Source: PALSA-1296 sp037143335
Lineage (GTDB): Bacteria; Bacteroidota; Ignavibacteria; Palsa-1295
DNA: 64,000 nt
Assembly (NCBI GenBank): GCA_037143335.1
Contig: JBAWZA010000011.1
Coordinates: 1 to 64,000 of the forward strand
Direction: 5' to 3'
Translations under genes and position numbers: made by a program
Shown: positions 53,840-61,580 of the stretch, in pieces
How positions within the stretch are numbered: position 1 is the stretch's first letter
How the letters are laid out: each line of letters opens with the position of its first letter
Notes under the pieces: generated by a model
What the model was told of the DNA's origin: nothing
The model's input: only the letters and a program-made list of their open reading frames with translations
The model's database searches: none

Positions 53840-55102
53840 TCATGGTTCTACTACTGCTACTTTACCAGCTATCGCATACACGCCTTTCCAATCGGCGCGT
53901 TCAACCAGGACATAATAGATTCCGCGGGGGATAGAGGAAATATCTACAGTCAATGGTGCATTATCTAAGGTCATCCCTGTAATAACCGATCTACCAAAGA
54001 CATCTATCATCTTGAACGGTGTGCCTCGCTCAACCGAGGCGATAGTTAGACGGGTTGTTGCGGGATTGGGATAGACGCGACTATTATAATGTAACTTTCC
54101 GGATTCTTCTACTCCGGCTCCACCAATGGAAAGGACTTGAACTAAATATGTGGTATCGAGATTAAAGCCTCCGATCACGTAAACCTTATTACCACCACTC
54201 GTCGCACTTGGCTCAAATCTGCTACCAAATGTGCCTGATGTATTGAGCAAACTCCATCTGTTTGTTGCAGTATCAAAGACTTCAGTATTGCTGAGATTTC
54301 TCCCACCATGGTACCAATCGCCCCCGCCGATTGCATAAATCTTACCATTGATTTCCCCTAGAGAATTATCCAATCTGGGATACGCCAATGAATTTTTCTG
54401 TGGACTGCTCCATTTATTCGTAGCTACATCGTAAATTTGAAGGTCACAATGACAAGTTGAGTCAGGTGGAAGACCCACAACATAAATTTTATTTCCCATC
54501 GCTACTGCGTGTGGTGAATAAACTTGATGCATTGAATCAACAGTGTAAGGTGGAGTAGTCCAACTGTGTCTTTTTGTATCATAAATTTCAACTGTAGTCA
54601 ACCATCCGATATTCCTATCGTTTCCACCGACAACGTAAATACTATCTCCTATTGAGCAAGAAGTAGCCAAACCTCGATCCGTGAATAATAAACTGCCTTC
54701 TCTTAGATCATCCGTTGTCCAAGTATTAGTTTGAGGATCAAAAACTGAAACGCTATCGGCAAATGTGGTATTATCAATCTCACCTCCAATGACATATATT
54801 TTGCCGTTTAAAACGGTTGCTGTGTGGGAGGCGCGTGGTAGAAAGCTTCCTTGGGTTTGTGGAGTACTCCAGGAATTAGATGCTATATCATAAACCTGTA
54901 GAAGGTTTATCGGGAATCTCCCATCATACCCACCGATACAATATATTTTACCATTAAAATAGGATGAACTTAATCCATCTCTATTTGGAGTAAATCCCAC
55001 TTTTGAAAGAGTCTTCCAAGAAGCAGACTGTGCCTGCACTTCTGATAAATCTATCAGAAGCGCAAGGACAGCCACAAGTATGAATATTCTTGTAATTTTC
55101 AT
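53840..55102 (-). CDS. Kelch-repeat, T9SS-sorted secreted protein (Kelch copy 3)
   Basis: A 420-residue protein from the ATG at 55102 with signal peptide ending near SEVQAQ. Six blades end in CIGGYDGRF, VIGGEIDNT, VVGGNDRNI, VVGLPPDST (degenerate, GL for GG), AIGGGDWYH and VIGGFNLDT. The C-terminal ~80 residues are a T9SS type A domain (RVYPNPATTRLTIA ... IPRGIYYVLV). The ATG overlaps the stop codon of the upstream cysteine-rich gene by one base, so both are made from one message. Paralogues are at 41308 and 48938. Confidence 0.87.
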   Translation of the reverse strand: MKITRIFILVAVLALLIDLSEVQAQSASWKTLSKVGFTPNRDGLSSSYFNGKIYCIGGYDGRFPINLLQVYDIASNSWSTPQTQGSFLPRASHTATVLNGKIYVIGGEIDNTTFADSVSVFDPQTNTWTTDDLREGSLLFTDRGLATSCSIGDSIYVVGGNDRNIGWLTTVEIYDTKRHSWTTPPYTVDSMHQVYSPHAVAMGNKIYVVGLPPDSTCHCDLQIYDVATNKWSSPQKNSLAYPRLDNSLGEINGKIYAIGGGDWYHGGRNLSNTEVFDTATNRWSLLNTSGTFGSRFEPSATSGGNKVYVIGGFNLDTTYLVQVLSIGGAGVEESGKLHYNSRVYPNPATTRLTIASVERGTPFKMIDVFGRSVITGMTLDNAPLTVDISSIPRGIYYVLVERADWKGVYAIAGKVAVVEP

Positions 55103-55791
55103 TACATGCCACAGGGTGGATGATAACAAGTTCCGTCTGTAAGCCAATCACCAACCTTCGTTGGTGCATCATCGCAATCAACTGTGCCTTGAGTAGTGTA
55201 GGTTACATTGCTCGTCTCAATCGCTCCATTGTTACCTCTGCAAAGATCAAAACTCATCACACAATAACTGTTGAGATGACAGGGGATAAATGCCCAGCGA
55301 TTTGGGCTGGTTGAAATCTGTATTCTCTTGAAACATGCAGGAAGAAACATTTGCGAATGCCATGTTATGACCGGTCCAGTACAAGGTGGTACGTTTCCTG
55401 TACTGATTAGTGGGATCAAGTCAGCTTTTACCGCGGCGGAAATCTGTGCTACAAAGTCCGCTGTTGTAATGTTATTATTACAGCCTGCCACAGAATCGAT
55501 CCTCGTTATAACGCTCTGGAATGTCACATCGCCAGAAAAGGGGAAATTATGTACTTCCCGCCAACAGTAACAAACAGTTACGTCACAACCACCAGTAATT
55601 GAAACGACAAGTTGGACACTGTTCCAACTGTAGCATGTTGCCCCTCCAGGACAACCTAAAGTTATTCCGGAGCAACTTGGACATTGCGCCTCCACCGCAG
55701 TTGTAAAAAGCAAAAGCGTGAGTATAATTCCCGCTATGCTGGAAGTGAATTTGGCAAACAGTTTATTGAATGATTGTTGATAGTGTTCCAT
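55102..55791 (-). CDS. Cysteine-rich secreted protein
   Basis: A 229-residue protein with a signal peptide (IAGIILTLLLFTTAVEA, then Q) and 16 Cys in the mature part, arranged as CPSCSG, GCPGG, TCYSW, GGCDVTVCYCW, IPCHLNSYCVMSFDLCRG and TCYHPPCGM, so probably disulfide rich and extracellular. The middle (residues ~95-140) is a helix-like SVITRIDSVAGC region. There is no T9SS domain. The stop overlaps the Kelch copy 3 start by one base. No known family is recognised. The pairing with a surface propeller suggests a binding partner or a toxin-like small secreted protein, but this is inference. Confidence 0.7.
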   Translation of the reverse strand: MEHYQQSFNKLFAKFTSSIAGIILTLLLFTTAVEAQCPSCSGITLGCPGGATCYSWNSVQLVVSITGGCDVTVCYCWREVHNFPFSGDVTFQSVITRIDSVAGCNNNITTADFVAQISAAVKADLIPLISTGNVPPCTGPVITWHSQMFLPACFKRIQISTSPNRWAFIPCHLNSYCVMSFDLCRGNNGAIETSNVTYTTQGTVDCDDAPTKVGDWLTDGTCYHPPCGM

Positions 55792-55950
55792 AGTAGTATA
55801 TTCAGTGTTTTAGTTTAAAAAGAGGATATGGCTTTTGCGAAGGCAAAAGCTTCCCCGGAATACAAAATCGCTTGATTTTTGTATCCTCGTGGTTTTCTGA
55901 AATGAAATGGAATCTGGAGGAGACCGAGAAAATTATGGCACGATAATTGC

Positions 55951-55961
55951 GGGGGGGGGGG
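55951..55961. repeat. 11-G homopolymer
   Basis: A run of 11 G follows TTGC and precedes TAAACC. It is far longer than any other G tract here (the next is 7 G near 11219). It lies ~160 bp upstream of the divergent Cys-rich gene start and ~390 bp upstream of the E1 gene. Runs of this length slip readily and can drive phase variation when inside promoters. Confidence 0.7.
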
Positions 55962-56172
55962 TAAACCTCACCAGTAGGGAATCTAGCTTATAAAAAATAG
56001 TACGCACGGTGTATATCTTTTCACCACGAATATACAACGCTTTTTTTAACTTCGTTTAAAATCGAAGTTTTCTCACGTTGGGTTTGCCGCCAGTCGAAAC
56101 GGCGCAGGAAGACAAAGTCGCTTATAAAGGAATGGTGTTTAAATTTACGTATTAGCGAAGACACTCATACTG

Positions 56173-56250
56173 GTCATTCCGAAGGTAGGGAGAAATCGTT
56201 AAGCCTCAATCTTTCAGGCATAACGATTTCTCACATTCGCTCGAAATGAC
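56173..56250. repeat. Nested palindromic dispersed repeat, copy 4
   Basis: The outer arms GTCATTCCGA and TCGAAATGAC and the inner arms GAGAAATCGTTAAGCCT and GGCATAACGATTTCTC are longest and cleanest here, but the third small hairpin of copies 1-3 is missing. It sits upstream of the E1 gene, so not only between convergent genes. Confidence 0.78.
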
Positions 56251-56350
56251 TTATACTGGAATGATTGCGTAATGCCCGTACAAGAATCTCTCTCGCACCA
56301 AACAATCCCCATAGTTGTTTTCTCGTCCCAAAATACACTTTTTTTGATCC

Positions 56351-58630
56351 ATGCCGACGAAAAAGAAAACGTCTATCGCCGACACTCAGACACTTGCAAC
56401 TCTCAACGGAGAGCAAGCTGGCTACACCCACCATACACTCAATTCCCACGATCTTGAGCAGGAATACGCATTCTCTGTATCTCCTGCTTCGTTGGAGCAA
56501 ATGCCAGACGGCGCGCTCTTAGTAGGTCCACGAGCTGATGGGTCGCAATCATTCGCTGGCACCCTTGCAGAGTCAGGGCAATCAAAAGAGACCCTGATTT
56601 CATGGTACAAGTTAATGCAATTAGGGAGAATTTGCGATGATGCTGCCGCCAATTACTTGAAGAAGGCAATGGGCTGGAGCTACCACGCTCCGTGCGCTGG
56701 ACATGAAGGCATTCAAGCCGCAATCGGAATTTCTTTCCGTCAAAAACAAGATTACCTTTTTCCATACTATCGCGATCTTATGACCTGCCTTGCTGCGGGA
56801 ATGACGGTGGAAGAAATTATCTTAAATGGACTCTCGAAAGAAACCGATCTTGCAGGTGGTGGAAGACATATGTCGAACCACTTTGCGAAAATGTCTATCG
56901 GTATTCAGAATGGGTCATCGCTGACGAATAATCATTCACAGCATGTGACAGGTTGCGCGCGCGCAATTAAATATTACGGACTTGATGCCGTTGCAATTTT
57001 TTCGGGTGGTGAATCCGGTTGCTCCGAGGGATTTTTCTACGAAGCACTTAATGGTGCAACGAAGGAACAAGTACCGGCAATTTTTGTGATTCAAAATAAT
57101 AAGTACGGAATCTCTGTACCAGTTTTTGATCAAACTGCGAATGGGCGAGTAGCCGATAACTTCAGAGGATTTGCAAATCTTCTGATCACCTATTGCGATG
57201 GCACAGATATTTTAGACTCCTACCGTGCGATGCAAGAGGCATACGATTGGACGCGCTCTGGCAAGGGCGCAGCAATTGTCCATGCTGATTGTGTGAGGAT
57301 GCGTTCGCACTCAAACAGTGATCGTGATAGTCTCTACCGCACACCCGAAGAAATTGCAAATGCTGCGAAGCGTGATCCGATCGAGCGATTCGCTTCATGG
57401 CTTATTCGTGAGGGGGTATTGACACAGAAGGAAATTGAGAGAATTCACGAACAAAATAAAATTGATTTTTACGCATCTGCTGAAAAAGCAGAAGCCGCAC
57501 CACCAGCTGATCCTGCGACTGTCGAAGAGTTTGCTCAAGCACCGCTTACGATCGTTTCAAAAGGTAGTTATACGTTTGAACCGGGTGATGTGAATGTGAA
57601 TCTGCATCCGTACGAACTTCCAGCGAAGGAAGAAGGACTGAAGTTTATCGATGCCCTCAACCATACCCTCAAGGAAGAATTTCGCCTGAACCCTAACACC
57701 TTTATTTGGGGACAAGACATGGCGAATAAAGACAAGGGCGGAGTCTTTAATGTATCAAAAGGAATGCAGCAGGAGTTCGGTCCGAAGCGTGTGTTCAATG
57801 CTCCAATCGCCGAAGATTTTATCGTGGGCACCGCTGATGGATTTTGCCGAGTTGATCAGGAGAATATCTGGTGCGTTGTCGAAGGAGCCGAGTTCGCTGA
57901 TTATTTTTGGCCAGCAATGGAGTCGTTCATCGAACTCACGCATGAGTATTGGCGCACGAAGGGGCAATACTTGCCGAACATTGTGATTCGCATTGCATCG
58001 GGTGGATATATTCAAGGCGGATTATATCACTCACAAAATCTCGAAGGGACGTTCACAACTATTCCAGGCGTTCGCGTGATTGTACCAAGTTTTGCTGATG
58101 ATGCACAAGGACTCTTGCGCACAGCAATGCGCACACGCGGAGTCACGCTCTACCTTGAACCCAAAGCCCTTTATAATGCACCTCAAGCAAAAACTTTTTC
58201 GCTCGGCGATAATGAGTTAGTCCCATTCGGAAAAGCTCGTCTGAGAAGATCAGGTGAACATCTCTCGATTATCACTTACGGGAATACAACTCATCTCTCA
58301 ATAGTTGCCGCTGATGAATTAGCACAAGAAGGTATCACCGCCGACGTGCTTGATTTGCGTTCGCTCTATCCGTTAGATATTGAGGCAATCCTTGCCACTG
58401 CGTCAAAGACAGGTAGAGTGTTGGTTGTTCACGAGGATAAAATCACAGGAGGTTTCGGAGGCGAAATTTCTGCACTCATCACTGAACAAGCATTTAACTA
58501 TCTCGACGCACCGGTCATGCGTGTTGGCTCGCTTTTCCAACCGGTTGGATTCGCAAAGCAATTAGAAGATGCGATCTTACCAAGTGCAAAGAAAATAGCA
58601 GAAGCCGCTCGGAAGTTGGTGGCTTGGTAA
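56351..58630 (+). CDS. 2-oxo acid dehydrogenase E1, fused alpha and beta subunits
   Basis: A 759-residue fusion. Residues ~75-385 are E1 alpha: GRICDDAAANYLKKAMGWSYH, HEGIQAAIG, FPYYRDLMTCLAAGMT, then the thiamine-diphosphate region SGGESGCSEGFFYEALNGAT ... VIQNNKYGISVP, divided here, where GGESG stands in the place of the usual GDG(A/S). Residues ~430-759 are E1 beta: FIWGQDMANKDKGGVF, VEGAEFADYFWPA, VVHEDKITGGFGGEI. The enzyme decarboxylates a 2-oxo acid (branched chain type most likely) and passes the acyl group to an E2. E2 and E3 genes are not in the window. Confidence 0.9.
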   Translation: MPTKKKTSIADTQTLATLNGEQAGYTHHTLNSHDLEQEYAFSVSPASLEQMPDGALLVGPRADGSQSFAGTLAESGQSKETLISWYKLMQLGRICDDAAANYLKKAMGWSYHAPCAGHEGIQAAIGISFRQKQDYLFPYYRDLMTCLAAGMTVEEIILNGLSKETDLAGGGRHMSNHFAKMSIGIQNGSSLTNNHSQHVTGCARAIKYYGLDAVAIFSGGESGCSEGFFYEALNGATKEQVPAIFVIQNNKYGISVPVFDQTANGRVADNFRGFANLLITYCDGTDILDSYRAMQEAYDWTRSGKGAAIVHADCVRMRSHSNSDRDSLYRTPEEIANAAKRDPIERFASWLIREGVLTQKEIERIHEQNKIDFYASAEKAEAAPPADPATVEEFAQAPLTIVSKGSYTFEPGDVNVNLHPYELPAKEEGLKFIDALNHTLKEEFRLNPNTFIWGQDMANKDKGGVFNVSKGMQQEFGPKRVFNAPIAEDFIVGTADGFCRVDQENIWCVVEGAEFADYFWPAMESFIELTHEYWRTKGQYLPNIVIRIASGGYIQGGLYHSQNLEGTFTTIPGVRVIVPSFADDAQGLLRTAMRTRGVTLYLEPKALYNAPQAKTFSLGDNELVPFGKARLRRSGEHLSIITYGNTTHLSIVAADELAQEGITADVLDLRSLYPLDIEAILATASKTGRVLVVHEDKITGGFGGEISALITEQAFNYLDAPVMRVGSLFQPVGFAKQLEDAILPSAKKIAEAARKLVAW

Positions 58631-58634
58631 TTAA

Positions 58635-59243
58635 TTAATTCACACTCGCGCCACGGGACATTTGTTGGATGTCGTCTCGGAGTTTGGCGGCTTTTTCGTA
58701 GTCTTCGCTTTTGATCGCTGTGCTCAACTCAGCTTCGAGTTGTTCGAGCTTTGTGAGTTTGCGCGGAGGGTCCTTAGGGATTTGCTGGTTCGTGATGTCA
58801 TCTTCCTCGTCGAGATCGGCTCCTTCCTCGAGATTGTCATCATCTTCAGGAACAAAGCCAGCTTCTTTCATCACAGATTCTGATACAAATATCGGCGCAG
58901 CATAGCGGACGGCAATTGCGATAGCATCGCTTGGTCTTGCATCAATTTCCTGATCGTCGGCAAGTGTGAGAGTTGCGAAAAAGATACCATCCTTCAGCTC
59001 GGCGATACACGCTTCTCTCACGTGCGAACCAAGCACGGAGAGAATATTCTTAACGAGATCATGTGTCAGCGGACGTGGGGGAGTGATTCCTTCCATCTCG
59101 AGCGCAATTGCTTGTGCTTCGAATCCACCGATGATAATCGGAATTCTACGTGAGCCTCCGGATTCTTTGAGGACAAGAGCGTATGCTCCGTTCGAAGCGG
59201 GACTTGTTGAGATGCCTAATATCTCTACTTGAATTTTGTCCAT
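58635..59243 (-). CDS. Bifunctional nuclease (DUF151) family protein with UVR domain
   Basis: A 202-residue protein. Residues ~1-130 are the DUF151/BFN domain: VEILGISTSP, GGSRRIPIIIGGFEAQAIALEM and DARPSDAIAIAVRYAAPIFV, the last being the family hallmark. An acidic linker (EDDDNLEEGADLDEEDD) follows. Residues ~160-197 are a UvrB/UvrC-type UVR motif (LEQLEAELSTAIKSEDYEKAAKLRDDI, in shorter words the KAAxLRDxI core). BFN proteins are called nucleases from plant work, but the bacterial substrate is unsettled. Convergent with the E1 gene, 4 bp apart. Confidence 0.9.
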   Translation of the reverse strand: MDKIQVEILGISTSPASNGAYALVLKESGGSRRIPIIIGGFEAQAIALEMEGITPPRPLTHDLVKNILSVLGSHVREACIAELKDGIFFATLTLADDQEIDARPSDAIAIAVRYAAPIFVSESVMKEAGFVPEDDDNLEEGADLDEEDDITNQQIPKDPPRKLTKLEQLEAELSTAIKSEDYEKAAKLRDDIQQMSRGASVN

Positions 59244-59290
59244 AAGTCTGAATAAGTATTCAGATCACTTGCTCCGTAGAACAAGAAAAT

Positions 59291-60256
59291 TTACTGCTTA
59301 ATCTTTTTTACTTCCTCTGTTAGTAATGGAAGTATCTCAAACGCATCACCGACTATTCCGTAATCGCATACGGAAAAGATGGGAGCATTGATATCCTTAT
59401 TTATTGCAACAATAGTTTTAGAGCTTGACATTCCCGCAAGATGCTGAATTGCCCCACTCACACCAACTGCAACGTAGAGCGTTGGAGAAACAGTCTTCCC
59501 TGTTTGCCCGACTTGTTCTGAATGCGGTCTCCATCCAGCATCAACGACAGCACGAGATGCGCCTGTCGCGGCTCCGAGGATTGAGGCAAGTCCTTCGATA
59601 AGTCCCCAATTCTCAGGTCCCTTCATTCCTCTGCCACCGGTTACGATGCTATCAGCTTCTGCGACGTCGAGCTTGCCCTGTGATAGCGTCAACTCCGTTG
59701 TCTTTTCTGCAAAATCTTTTTCATCGAAGTTCACAGAGAGATTTTCGATAGTTGCGACATCAGACAATTCTTTGGATGCCTTCCATAAGTTCGGACGGGT
59801 TGAATACACCTTCGTTGGTGTCGTTACCTCAACATACGTATTCGCCTTGCCTGCATACACGGGATGTACCGCAACGAGTTTGCCACCGTCGTGAACGAAC
59901 GAGGTTACATCAGGCACATAACCTGCGCTGAGTCTTACAGCTACGCGCGGAGCCAAGTCTTTCCCTCTGCCTGTTGCAGAGACAAGTACAACTTCGGCGT
60001 TTGAGAATTTCGCTGCCTCAGCGATAGCCTTACCTGTGGCACGAGATGAGTAGTTGCCGAAGCGCGCATCCTCGATCACATAAACTTTCGATACACCTGA
60101 GCGTGTCACAGCTTCCGATACAAGCGCTGTGGCGTTCGATGTTACGACAACTCCAAAAATCGCAGTCGCACCGATACTCTTCGCCGCTTCGATTGCTTCG
60201 ACCGATGGTTTACGGATTTGTCCGTTACGCTCTTCTAAATAAACTAAAATATTCAT
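59291..60256 (-). CDS. etfA: Electron transfer flavoprotein subunit alpha
   Basis: A 321-residue FAD-binding protein. The N-terminal domain matches beta-like ETF domains (MNILVYLEERNGQIRKPSVEAIEAAK). The C-terminal FAD domain begins with IVTGGRGMKGPENWGLIEGLASILGAATGASRAVVDAGW (in short, the GGRGM ... GASRAVVDAGW signature), then VGQTGKTVSPTLYVAVGVSGAIQHLAGM and VAINKDINAPIF near the end. Partner of EtfB. It takes electrons from acyl-CoA or related dehydrogenases and passes them to the quinone pool. It follows etfB by 16 bp; no dehydrogenase gene is adjacent. Confidence 0.96.
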   Translation of the reverse strand: MNILVYLEERNGQIRKPSVEAIEAAKSIGATAIFGVVVTSNATALVSEAVTRSGVSKVYVIEDARFGNYSSRATGKAIAEAAKFSNAEVVLVSATGRGKDLAPRVAVRLSAGYVPDVTSFVHDGGKLVAVHPVYAGKANTYVEVTTPTKVYSTRPNLWKASKELSDVATIENLSVNFDEKDFAEKTTELTLSQGKLDVAEADSIVTGGRGMKGPENWGLIEGLASILGAATGASRAVVDAGWRPHSEQVGQTGKTVSPTLYVAVGVSGAIQHLAGMSSSKTIVAINKDINAPIFSVCDYGIVGDAFEILPLLTEEVKKIKQ

Positions 60257-60272
60257 TCGTAAAAATCTTTTC

Positions 60273-61025
60273 TTAAATTACTTTTGCTTCTTCGTGTAAT
60301 AGTTTTGCAAGTTCAGCTGTGCTGGCACTGGCATTGCCCTCCACCTTAATGATCTTGCCGATGCGCTTCTTATCTGGCTTATCCATTTTGACAACAAGTG
60401 TGCGCGATGGAGCAGCACTACCTGCGATCTCTTCGATAGGCTTTGATTTAGCCTTCATGATATTCGGTAGTGAAGGGTACCGTGGTTCATTCAATCCTTT
60501 TTGCGCAGAGATTATACACGGCAAGCTCATCGAAATAATTTCTTTGCCTCCTTCAACTTCTTTCTCAGCACGAACAGTGGTGCCATCAATCGTCAGTCCA
60601 ACGACAACCGAAGCCGCAGGCAGATCCAGTAATTCGGATAGCATCGAAGCCACCATCATTCCGTCACTATCAATGGATTGTTTTCCGAGTAGGATAATAT
60701 CAGCTCCAAGTGGAGAGATCGCGGAGGCAAGCATTTCGGCAACAGAGAATGAATCAGACTTTTCGCCCTTGACAAGGATTCCTTTATCAGCTCCCATTGC
60801 TAATGCTTGACGGATTGCTTCCTTTGAAGTGTCGGAGCCAACTGAAATTGCTATCACCTCGCCACCATTTTTTTCTTTCAGGCGAAGCGCTTCTTCGACG
60901 GCGAACTCATCGTACGGATTGAGAATAAATTTTACTCCGGCAGCGTCAACCTGTTTTGCATCTGCCGTGAGATTTATTTTTGTGGTGGTATCAGGAACGT
61001 GAGAAACGCAGACAATTATTTTCAT
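60273..61025 (-). CDS. etfB: Electron transfer flavoprotein subunit beta
   Basis: A 250-residue protein. The N-terminal IIVCVSHVPDTTTKINL and FILNPYDEFAVEEALRLKE (~34-52) are typical, as is GADKGILV. The EtfB signature lies around LLGKQSIDSDGMMVASMLSELLDLPAASVV (~115-144; core GKQSIDSD), where the AMP-binding residues sit, and EISMSLPCIISAQKGLNEPRYPSLPNIM follows. It is the first gene of the two-gene etf operon; the start ATG is at 61025 and the long gap upstream would carry its promoter. Confidence 0.96.
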   Translation of the reverse strand: MKIIVCVSHVPDTTTKINLTADAKQVDAAGVKFILNPYDEFAVEEALRLKEKNGGEVIAISVGSDTSKEAIRQALAMGADKGILVKGEKSDSFSVAEMLASAISPLGADIILLGKQSIDSDGMMVASMLSELLDLPAASVVVGLTIDGTTVRAEKEVEGGKEIISMSLPCIISAQKGLNEPRYPSLPNIMKAKSKPIEEIAGSAAPSRTLVVKMDKPDKKRIGKIIKVEGNASASTAELAKLLHEEAKVI

Positions 61026-61462
61026 TCGTAATATTTTGCAGCTACATCAATGTAATCGGGCGAACTTAACACGAAGCACGAAATCAACGTTTCGGAAATC
61101 GGTGTTGAGAGAATAGATGTAGATACATTTTTTCTCAAAAATAAACAATTAACATTTTTTCACGGAGCAAAGGGAAATAAGAATTCCCGAAAAGCCCATT
61201 TATTGGCATTTTCTGGGTCGGAATCGTCTCTAACGCTCTTAGAATAATACTTAGCGGGGTTGTCCACACTCCGAATTCCCATAAAAAGGACTTACGGAAC
61301 TCTGAAAAAACTTACCCACCGAACGGTGTATAACTTTGTGGAGAAGCATCGATGACATATCGTCATTGTGAGCAACTTGTTTATCATTAAGAAATTGTTA
61401 ACTGAATTTCGCTCAATTTGCTATTTTCACAAGTTTCCACGAAAAAATGGCGTCAAAAGATG

Positions 61463-61497
61463 GGAAATTCTCGTCCTAAAAAGAGGACGGAATTTCC
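61463..61497. other. Strong hairpin in the etfB upstream gap
   Basis: GGAAATTC(T)CGTCC and GGACGGAATTTCC pair over 13 bp with a single bulged T and an 8-base A-rich loop. On the plus strand it is followed by GCAAAAAAAC. It is not placed after a plus-strand gene, so a terminator role is doubtful; it may be part of a replication, RNA or regulatory structure. Confidence 0.55.
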
Positions 61498-61531
61498 GCA
61501 AAAAAACTTGATAAGGGGTGGATAAACAGAG

Positions 61532-61569
61532 TCCCTCCCCAAAGCCGCGTGCTCGGCTTTGGGGTGGGA
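61532..61569 (-). terminator. Terminator hairpin of the oligopeptide-binding protein gene
   Basis: CCCCAAAGCCG and CGGCTTTGGGG pair perfectly around CGTGCT, extended by a mismatched TCCC/GGGA arm. It begins 12 bp after the stop codon of the minus-strand gene ending at 61581. No U tract follows, but position and strength suggest a transcript end. Confidence 0.65.
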
Positions 61570-61580
61570 TAACTCATGAA

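Larger units (their letters stand above)
55792..56350. other. Hairpin-rich intergenic region
   Basis: No protein-coding sequence is supported in these 559 bp. Structures seen are a perfect hairpin GCTTTTGC-GAAG-GCAAAAGC (55831-55850), an imperfect GGAATACAAAAT/ATTTTTGTATCC stem just after it, an 11-G run (55951-55961), AACTTCG/CGAAGTT (56048-56069), and a full dispersed palindrome (56173-56250). A non-coding RNA or long 5' leader is possible. Confidence 0.5.
61026..61580. other. 555-bp intergenic region with DnaA-box-like sites
   Basis: No coding sequence is supported. It contains near matches to the DnaA box TTWTNCACA: TTTTTCACG (61156), TTGTCCACA (61260), TTACCCACC (61312), TTCTCCACA on the minus strand (61337-61345), ATTTTCACA (61423) and TTATCCACC on the minus strand (61517-61525). 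Two strong hairpins close its right end. Between the sites it is AT rich. Confidence 0.45.
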
